NCBI GenBank assembly: GCA_029891345.1
Contig: CM056994.1
Span: forward strand, 143,118,457-143,182,456
Length of the DNA stretch: 64,000 nt
Source: Dryococelus australis
Taxonomy: Eukaryota > Arthropoda > Insecta > Phasmatodea > Phasmatidae
Direction: 5' to 3'
In this document: piece by piece, positions 55,396 to 64,000 of the stretch
Layout of the letters: each line of letters begins with the position of its first letter
Position numbering within the stretch: the first letter of the stretch is position 1
Notes under the pieces: model-generated
Database searches by the model: none
Seen by the model: only the letters and a program-made list of their open reading frames with translations
Told to the model about the DNA's origin: nothing
Translations under genes and position numbers: made by a program

Positions 55396-58300
55396 CCAGT
55401 AATAAAATAAGGGAAATTAAGAACGTAAGAAATACAATTTTTATTAAAATTGTCAGGTATTATTTAGTTGGTGTGACAAGTTTAAAAAAGAGATTCCATT
55501 CTGGCATGAAAAACATGTTGCAATAAGGATGAAGTAATTGTGCTAAAGGAAAACTGTAGGAAAGAATGGTTGCTTACTAATTAGTTAATTTTGCTATTGT
55601 GGAAATGTTTGGTTAAAATTTCGTGATGCGTGATTTGGTTTAATGATGTTTTGCAATATCGTCGTTACAATTTATATTAGTCAATAATATTCCATTACGT
55701 TTCGCTCAATTAGTTAAATTAAATTTGCTTTTTAAAGTCACGATTTAATACGTCGGAGTCATTTGATCATGATTCACCTTATTCGGCCCTTTTTCGTTAT
55801 AATTAATTTTTGGCCTCGATTTATCGTATTGGGCTATGATTAATTCTCACTTTGTATTTTCGATAACATTTAACACAAGAAGCCAACGTTTCGCAATCTA
55901 TTTCCATAGTTTTGTCGCATCTGTAGATATAAAATCGCAATGGCAAAAATATAGAGATTTATGATCCTTAAAATGTTTTGGGTTTTAACGTATCTAATAA
56001 AGCTTTTTCAAAACACTGGTTGGTCACATTTGACTTAATTTCGTGATTTTCTCGACGTTCGTTTGGCCACATCTGATCATTACTTTACATTTTTCGACAC
56101 ATTAATGAACACAGGCTTATGTAAAATGATTTAAAATGGTAGAAATTATATGTTAATGTTTGTATTATTATACAACATATAGTCATATTTGATCGCAGTC
56201 GGTCATTTCTTCTCATGTTATATCATATTTTGTTACATTTTGTTAAAGTAATTTAAACAATGGTCACATAAGGTCCAACATGTCCGATTTGGTTATATTT
56301 CGCCCCGTATGGTTCGATTTAGTGAAAATGGAACATTTTTACTCCCATTGTAACATGTCCTATGACGTCTAATGACCAGTTTTGTAATATAAATGTACAA
56401 CATTTTCTGTTTGGCATGATCTAATTCATATAACATTATGTTAACATAATATGCCTTCCTTATCATTATTTCAGTTCCAAATTTGGTGGTTAAACGCATG
56501 AGTAGGTCCTGATTTATGAATAAATTTGCCTAATGTTTCATTGCGCAGTATTAGAATAAAAAGGTAAAGTCAGAGTCAGAAATTATGTCTATTTTATCAG
56601 CGTAAATTATATTGTCAATACAGCTGTTTTTGTTCCATTGGGCCTATAATTGTTTCAGGCATTAGACAAGATCCAAATTTTTTTTTTCCGCAGCCATTTT
56701 CAGTGTGTGTGTTGACTGTCCGAATTTTACACATTGTCTTACCTTTCATTGCTTTACTTCGAAATCATATTTGCACAGAGTCGCATTTATGGTTACTGAG
56801 ACAAAACACAAGAGGGTAATTTTTTGGTGACAGTTTCTCCCGAAACAATGAATATGAAACACTCATAATAACTCAAAACAACACTCTCTGCAAGTCGTTC
56901 CAGGTTACCAATGTTGGTTTTGAAAAGTATTATAGCCCTTGTGACGTCTTCCAATTTTTAGCCATAAAATCTTTAGCGAAGATATTTTGAAACTTATTTA
57001 CATACTTTTGAATACTATTAAGGCCGTGCTTGTTTACTATGGTAAATAACGTTTGCAGTCTGATATAATTCAGTGTAAAGATTCAATTATTTTCAAGAAG
57101 GGTAAGAGGTTGATACCCACATGCAGACAGACGCACGAATTTATAAACTATATTTCCGAATAAATTAGGATAATAAGGTTGAAATGCCGCTCTGTAATAG
57201 TTTGGTTCTACATGCAAAAAAATCTTTAACTTCAAAAGTTTGCCGAAGTAAATATATTAGTCTTTTTTTTTCTTTTAATTCAGAGCAAATTTATATGTGA
57301 AATACGGTCAACAAAACTGCAAGAAGTAAAGCAGTTACTTTGCCAAAAGGAACACTGTTAAGATGAAAATTCTCCACGTGTAATGTGGAAGCGAAAGCAA
57401 GAAAACCTCACAGTGTAACCACAAAGAGTAAATTCTATCACTGAAATGAAATCGTTGTATTGGTTTTGCATAAATCACATTTTGTAGCTAGACCTTTCTT
57501 GTATTCTGGACGTTGCAGATTCGATCCCATTTGGCTCCAGGCGAGCGCTATTGCAGTTCCGTATAATTTACTTAATCTATTTTAACATGTTAGTTTAACA
57601 TGATTAATATCCTTTTAAGGTTGAAAGTAAGTGAAAATGTGTTGCGGAACTACAGCAAGTTGCGGCAGCTCCAGGAAGTGTGTCACGACTGCGCGCATCT
57701 GGGCAACTGGATTTGAAATAATGGTCTGTCGTCCCCTTCCAGTCTAACCGTACTTATTAAATCACACCCACTAAAACGACAGGCGTAGCCCCTAAATTCT
57801 CTTCCTTATACCGCGCAGTCCTGATTCCATTTGGCTATTATTCGATGTTTTCGTCTCCTGGCTAGACGATAACACAATAAAGTTAAGTGATTGTTTCGGC
57901 CGATGGCCCAGCTGGCTCCGGAAGGATTATTATATGACCATCTTTATAATACCATGGTTCATCAATGTTAGTTATGTACTTCACAGCGTGATATGGTGGC
58001 ACAACTGGATCTGTAATCTGTTCCCTGCCAGTTGTTTACATCAGCTGATTGTGTACTTGTGAACATTACCATCGTCGTGAAGTTACAGATTGTTTACGGT
58101 TATTTGAGGCACTTTTGAAACCAGAGCTCAGGAAATTCTTTTCCTTCTCATTCTGTATCTTTCTACTGTATATAAAATTAACACTGCCATGGGCTGGCGT
58201 CAGTATTGTATTCGTACGTCATCCAAGTAAAACCGAATTGTAATGAATGTAACGTGTTCCTAACATACGACACGACTTACTTCAGTGGCGATATATTTCG

Positions 58301-61300
58301 ACCACAATGCAACGTCAAAGCCTAAGAACTACTTTGATAACTTCGCCGCAACTTCACTATGAGGCTGCATGCCTGTGTAAACTGTCGCTCTTATGTAGTT
58401 ATGGACAGTTTCACTTTGCTAAATGTTTGATTCAATAGTGCTTATTTTAACGCGAACAGGTTTTAATGATTAGTATTCTTGTATACATTTAGTAACTATG
58501 TGAAATGGTTAGAATAAATAATATGTTAACAATACATCAGTTTATCTTCCAACGTGTGTAAGAAAAGGGATCGTTAGCCACCAGGTTAAATACAATATGT
58601 TCCCTGATTAACTGACAACACTACTGTACTTTGCCGGTTAGAGTTTATAATAAATTAAATACAATAACTTTTAAGGATTTCTTACTCACGCTTAAAATTT
58701 AAAAATGCTCAGTCAAGCATTAAATAATTATGTTTACATTAAGTGACGCAGTGTTAAGGAGCAATATTTGCAAGCGAGATAAATACTTAATTACTTAAAC
58801 GCGGGAGGGATTGAACGTTCCTGAGGTAATTCGGTCGGCCATGCAGTAGCAATAAGATATCCCATTTTATAACTGGGTGGTGTCGAGAAACAAGAATGTA
58901 ACCCACAATAATAAAGTGCATGTTTGTACTAGTATTGTTATTTTGAATCCTCTGTGATCTTAAATATATTGAAAATGCGTTGTAACCAACAAAAATATTT
59001 CGGCCAATTAATTATTTTATTAATAGTGATTTAGTTCATTTATTTAGTTAATTCTCAATAATGTACTGATTTTGTAAGGTTAGTCAGTTTTGCATAATAA
59101 AAACATTTAAAAAATGGGTAAAAATATTTTGTAAAACTATTCAAACTTTTTCAAATACTCAATGTTTTAATGTATAGTTGTATATACGCTCTTATAGGAC
59201 TCAGAAATAGTTTTAGGCGTGGTATAGACATACCGCGTAAAAGACAAAAGGTAAGCTATAATCTGTCGCAACCTTGCTCCCTTAGGCATATTAACCAATT
59301 ATATAGCAGCACGTTTCATATGCGCTCTACAGACTGAATTCTTGCCTATATTGTTCACGCTGTCAATTATGTCGAAAATGTTTCGATACGGCTTCATCTA
59401 AACTTTTTGTAAGTTAATTCCAATAATTGCTTGCAAAATTTCCTAAAATTATTTCAGGTGCTATTCTTTAAAAAACTCATTTATGTTTAGACCACTCAAA
59501 TTCCGTAATATTTTGTGCGTCCCTACTAATTGTATTCCATACTGTGACAACACATAACTAATGGTTTTACCGTCACAACATAAATCATAAATCTTTTCAA
59601 AGTATTTCACACGAAAAAATAATTCTCATACGTTTTAAGGCATCATCAATATACTTGAAGGTGCATTGTTTGCAGTTAAACATTGAAGTAAAATACACCC
59701 TTACATTAACAGTGCTTGTTAATTCCTTTAATCAATCTAATCCTGTCAGCCATTTATTCGTGATGTGTCAGCGTTCGCTGTGGGATTATCGTGTACTCGT
59801 TTCGGCGAAATTCTGGGTCCTCATTACCCACAAGTGCCTTGGATAACTGAGAGTTTGACCCTACGTGTTGTTGCAAGGCCTTCCTTCCTACCGAAAGGAT
59901 GACAGATATGACTCATCTTATGTTCTCTTTCTCGGAGTTGACGAAGAAAATGCAGTTTCCGACGAAGGTTTCATATTTTATAAATTCATATTAACCACAC
60001 AAATAATGAAAATCTTCTAAAAAATCTAGTCCTCACTGGCAGATATCGCTAACGGCAATTTTACCAGGCGCTAGCGCTACATAACCTGCTACTATGTGCC
60101 AGGCCTGCCATACAGTTGGTATACCAGCTACAAATATTATTATTATCTTGGATGACCGAATCGCACACCAAGTTTGGTAATTGGACATTTACACGTTTTG
60201 GTTCCTTTGGTTTAGTTACATAATTCGTACTTGAACCTGCCATAAAACAGTTTCAAAATTTCAAACATGGGGCATTCTCTGTGCTAAATACAGCTCAGCT
60301 TGTTCATGCAGTGTTAGGTATTTCTATAAATGACAGTAATTAAAATGTTTACAAAATTGCAATATATAATCATACTGACTACGACAACGTTGGAAAGTTT
60401 TACGAAGTCTTATTTCATACCTAAACACTACCTTAGTAATGCATAGAGCTTACGTTTTTTATTTCGTGATATCTTCAAAGTAAAGTGTTAGTTTTGTGCA
60501 TGAAGGAGGTTTGTAATTCCTAGGAATTTGTTGAATTATTGCTGGGTATTTAGTTGGTTTACTTTTGCACACAGAAAATAAGAGCACGCTATAAGTAACA
60601 ACACGGTATAAAACATTATGTTTCACCACACATCTTCAGATAATTATTTTGATAGGTCGGTGTATTACACCAATAGAAATATTGTGTTCCGAGTTACAAT
60701 ATGGTGATAGTATATGCATTGTTTACACATTTCAATGCTATTATAACTCTCGATGAGGGGTGGGGGGGGGGGGGGTATTAAGTGTAGGTATATCATATGT
60801 TCATCTAGCGCGAGAAAAGATAATGCTTTGCGCCCTACCTAATCAATATTTCTGCGACTTGTATAAACGAAGCCGTGAAAACTGTCTAAGCGTATTTTAA
60901 TACATTATGGCATCAACACAAGCCATTCGAGCACTTCTTATCTTAATGATGGGCCTTGCCTACTGAGTATGGTCAAACTTTGAAACCATTTTCAGAAGCA
61001 CTAAAACGTGCTAGTTGTTTGAGAACAAGAAAATAAATAAAATTGCTTACTCTTTAGTATAGCACATCCACCCTGTTAGTTAACGGTTCTGTATGAAATT
61101 ATTTTCTGGAGATGTTTATATTGTTTCACTACTCAAGCAACTGTTAGCGACAGACAAACTTTCAATAAAGTTCAGTCTGCTACACTAACAATAGTGGTTT
61201 CGAATATGTCTATAAAAACTGAAGTCTTATATTGGGATGTGCTTATATTCCAGCAATTTTTTTTTAAGTTGTGTAAAAATTTTGTTTGAATTGTAGTTTT

Positions 61301-62759
61301 AAAATGGAAGTAAAGAAAATTTCCATTAATTGTTTTATTCTTATAATAGAATTAACACAGGTATGTTGCCGAGAATTTCCACATTTAAATAATAAAGAAA
61401 ATCATTACTGATTGTCATAAATCTTGTGACACCGTCATCTAGTGTATGTGAGCGGAGGTTAATAACCTAAAATAAACTAGAAAATAAGAAGTGCCGAATT
61501 GTGTTTGTGACGCTTTTAATAGTATGTTTTTTTTATAATACAGTACTCCACCAGATTATGTTTACGATATAAAGGTGGCGGTGTCGGCGAGCTATATATT
61601 ACGAAAAATAGATAAAAACTAATAAATTTCTTTGCGGCATTGTCCGATTCACTAGTCGTCGTTTCTTCCTAAATTTCCGTGAGCCGAATTTTTCCATAAT
61701 ATGCTAGATCCGTCCCATTTGTAGTCTGACCCCAATTTCTAGGAGAACATTTGAAATAACGTAATGGCACAATGACGTTTGAGTTTTAGAACACAACCGT
61801 TATAAGAATATGGAGCAATGTTAATATATCGTGGTTCCATTAAAACTTTGAAAATGACGTTATGTCAAACTCTGCAGCACGTATATTTAAGAAAACTGTG
61901 TGTGTAATTTGCATGTTTTAGGGCGTTAAAAAGTCTTAAAAATACTCTAAAATTGAACCATATTACAGCTTTTTCGTTTCTGTAAGAAATGATACGTCCA
62001 AAACTTTCGCACGGGAGGACATTTATTTATAAAAATTAATGTAAAGAACTATTGAAATATTTAATTTATGTTTATGTAAAAATATAAAAACTAAAAATCT
62101 GACACTATATAACAGAGATTAAAAAAAAGGAATGTAATTTTTTTAGATTATCAAAATATATTTATTCGAAAATTGTTATGCAGTCTGCCTCTAGTTAAAT
62201 ATTTGCTTTTGAGATGAATTCTAAAGTGTAGGATTTCAAAATATATTGCAACATACCACTTCAGTGTTTTCAATGAACAATTTAATTGAGAACGAACTCA
62301 GTTTTAAAATATCTTTTTAAAGTTAACAAATGATGTTTTAAACTTAAAAAATGCTCATTTTAAGCTAATAAAGTACAATAAATAATAAAGTGAATACTTT
62401 AACAATGAAGTTCTTATCGACTGTATTACGAAACCATGAAAAATACGTAAACTGTTGAACAAAAATTGTTGTTTATTTACAGGTTTAAGAGGTAGAGACG
62501 CCAGCCATCTTGGATTTACTTATTTTCCTCCAAAACTTCATCTCCAAGGTCAATTATTTAAAATCAAGCTGGTCTAAGTCAAGGTAACATCTCAACTGTA
62601 ATTTGAAAATAAAACTCTTTTTAGTCTTCTTGTATTTTTCAAGTCTATTTACGGAAAAAACAGACTTGACTGAAACAGTAGAAAAAGCAGTAGGGCTTGC
62701 CAACCTTTGATTCTTAATGCCATGCCATAGAGAGTGAGTAAAAACATTTAAAAAGATAA
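55396..62759. other. Long AT-rich stretch with no gene recognised
   Basis: No frame above 68 codons has any motif. GGTCACATTTGA / GGCCACATCTGATCATTA / GTCATATTTGATCG-like phrases recur loosely at 55760-56290, perhaps a decayed repeat. AGATTCGATCCC near 57520 resembles a B box. A G-run lies at 60762-60775. I see no RNA gene or mobile element that can be defined. Confidence 0.4.
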
Positions 62760-63260
62760 AATCCAAGTTGGGTGGTATCTGTGGACGTGAGGACAGTTCC
62801 AGGGGCAGAAGAAGCCAGGGCTGGGAAAGTGAAAGTGGTTGCCCCACAGATGGCATGTCTAACGTTCCCTGGACGATGTGAGGACTGGGCGCGGCACGTG
62901 CTCGCTCGGTCGGCGCAGGTGTGACTGCCGACGAACACCCCTCCTCCTCCTCCTTCTTCACCAGCTACTAGCAGCAACGGTCACGTAGCAGGCCTGCTCT
63001 TCTAAGTGCATTGTCCGCGCGCGAAGCCAGGAGTCCTTTCCCAGCGAGCTCGACTGGCGAACGGAAGAGGGGGTGATAGGAATGGGCTTGCCCACTTACT
63101 CTGCTCCCTTACCCTCAGCCTTCGCAGGGTGATGTAGTTAGGGGCAGAGAGACCAGGATGCTGCCCCTGGACCAGGCACGCACTAATACCCACGCCGCGC
63201 CATCGTACTCTCGCAACCTTCTTTCCGCGCACCTCATACACCATGCGAGAGCAGGTTGTT
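62760..63260. other. GC-rich patch
   Basis: About 500 bases clearly richer in GC and CpG than the flanks, with overlapping open frames on both strands (135 and 91 codons) that show no domain. It may be a promoter-like or first-exon region of a host gene outside the window, or a repeat fragment. I cannot decide between them. Confidence 0.3.
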
Positions 63261-63599
63261 TTGTTGTTGCTTACCACTTATTTTACGCATCTATCACATT
63301 CAAAATACAGTCTATCAGCTGTTTTTTTACACTTTTTTAATCAAACCTTTCTAAAATCTCCCCATTTATAACATGCTTGATTGTTTTCTATATATGGCAT
63401 GAAGTTACCAAGGCGTCTTATACAGTAGACCTACTCGTTTTAAGAAAAAAAAATCCTTATTCCTTATCTAATACGACAAAAATTTATATTTTTCTATAAA
63501 GTATAAAAGTACATTTATTATAAATATCAATACAATAGGATGAAAACATGTGTGTCGGTAATGTCTGGTAAGATATAGTTATTTTGCGAAATTTTATGT

Positions 63600-63805
63600 A
63601 ACATGTAACTGAGTGCGCACGAATGCAGTGTGTTTTCCTTTTTGTGAAATTTTCTGGACTCGGGTAAACTTTGTTTTCATGAGGCGGAGAAATGTCCTGG
63701 AAGTAGTACTTGGCAAGGCTTCAGAAAACCTAGAAGTAACAGTACATGAGGATGAGTCAGAACAAAATGTACAAACTGCACCAGGATATTCCTTACAAAG
63801 AAACA
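63600..63805 (+). repeat. Dispersed repeat, partner of 47.0 kb
   Basis: It shares GAGTGCGCACG, GTAAACTTTGTTTTC, the GGCGGAGAAATGTCCTG block, CTTCAGAAAA and CTAGAAGTAACA, and finally ATATTCCTTACAAAGAA, in the order of 47040-47210. The frame across it has no recognised domain. Family unknown. Confidence 0.45.
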
Positions 63806-64000
63806 ATTTTAAAACATGTATACGACATATGACCGGCCACGTTTCCTAAGGGCGGTAGACTCCATTTAAAGGCAAAGCTTAAGTATGAGATTATTAAACA
63901 AATTACGAAAAGTATTTAAAATGGGGAAATTACCTTCAGGATGACGTGTAGTTGAAAGGCTGTCTGCCCCACTGCAAATGCTGGCATTACCATTAAATGT

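Noticed and set aside
1..64000. CRISPR arrays, bacterial operons, ribosome-binding sites or prophage
   Set aside because: No short direct repeats with regular spacers and no prokaryotic gene organisation are present. All recognisable genes are eukaryotic transposable or Polinton-type elements.

Overview
The window looks like gene-poor nuclear DNA of an insect. It is AT-rich and full of decayed transposable elements, tRNA-derived short repeats and microsatellites, and I see no convincing host gene, rRNA or functional tRNA. The retroelement types (Jockey-like LINE, Gypsy, Bel/Pao, mariner-like DNA transposon, tRNA-headed SINEs) fit an arthropod. The tail of one SINE family resembles SINEs I know from polyneopteran insects such as stick insects, roaches and locusts, but placement below insect is a guess.

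The most interesting content is a set of minus-strand fossils belonging to a Polinton/Maverick-type (adintovirus-like) double-stranded DNA element. A packaging-type ATPase with an N-terminal zinc finger lies at 5.9-7.3 kb. A double-jelly-roll protein, a small conserved companion protein and one or two further decayed reading frames lie together at 20.7-22.8 kb. A retroviral-type integrase lies at 44.55-45.28 kb. The integrase starts immediately inside a segment (45.36-45.75 kb) that resembles, in inverted orientation, a segment near the ATPase (4.47-4.85 kb). All three blocks may therefore be one ancient element of about 41 kb, inflated by later nested insertions. Without the recognisable insertions it would be about 22-24 kb, near the usual Polinton size. 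All its genes are broken by stops and frameshifts, and I did not find its DNA polymerase B.

Layout from left to right. 1-4.4 kb: AT-rich, one short unexplained reading frame at 2.95-3.2 kb. 4.5-7.3 kb: candidate left end, a tandem array of about 115-bp units, then the ATPase. 7.6-16 kb: foldback sequence, a TA microsatellite and unassigned DNA. 16.06-20.24 kb: Jockey-like LINE split by about 2 kb of unrelated sequence. 20.66-22.82 kb: the double-jelly-roll cluster. 23.65-24.40 kb: an LTR-like unit with a second copy at 43.71-44.46 kb. 25.1-30.6 kb: Gypsy gag-pol. 31.78-32.12 kb: a repeat with an inverted partner at 41.04-41.36 kb. 32.98 kb: hammerhead-like motif. 33.17-39.29 kb: Bel/Pao element with both LTRs. 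39.82-40.72 kb: mariner-like transposase. 44.55-45.75 kb: integrase and candidate right end. 47-64 kb: SINE copies, a roughly 145-bp periodic repeat at 51.4-52.6 kb, other dispersed repeats and unassigned AT-rich DNA.

No genes here appear to work together at present. The functional links are historical: integrase, packaging ATPase and capsid-fold protein would have served integration and particle formation of the Polinton-type element.
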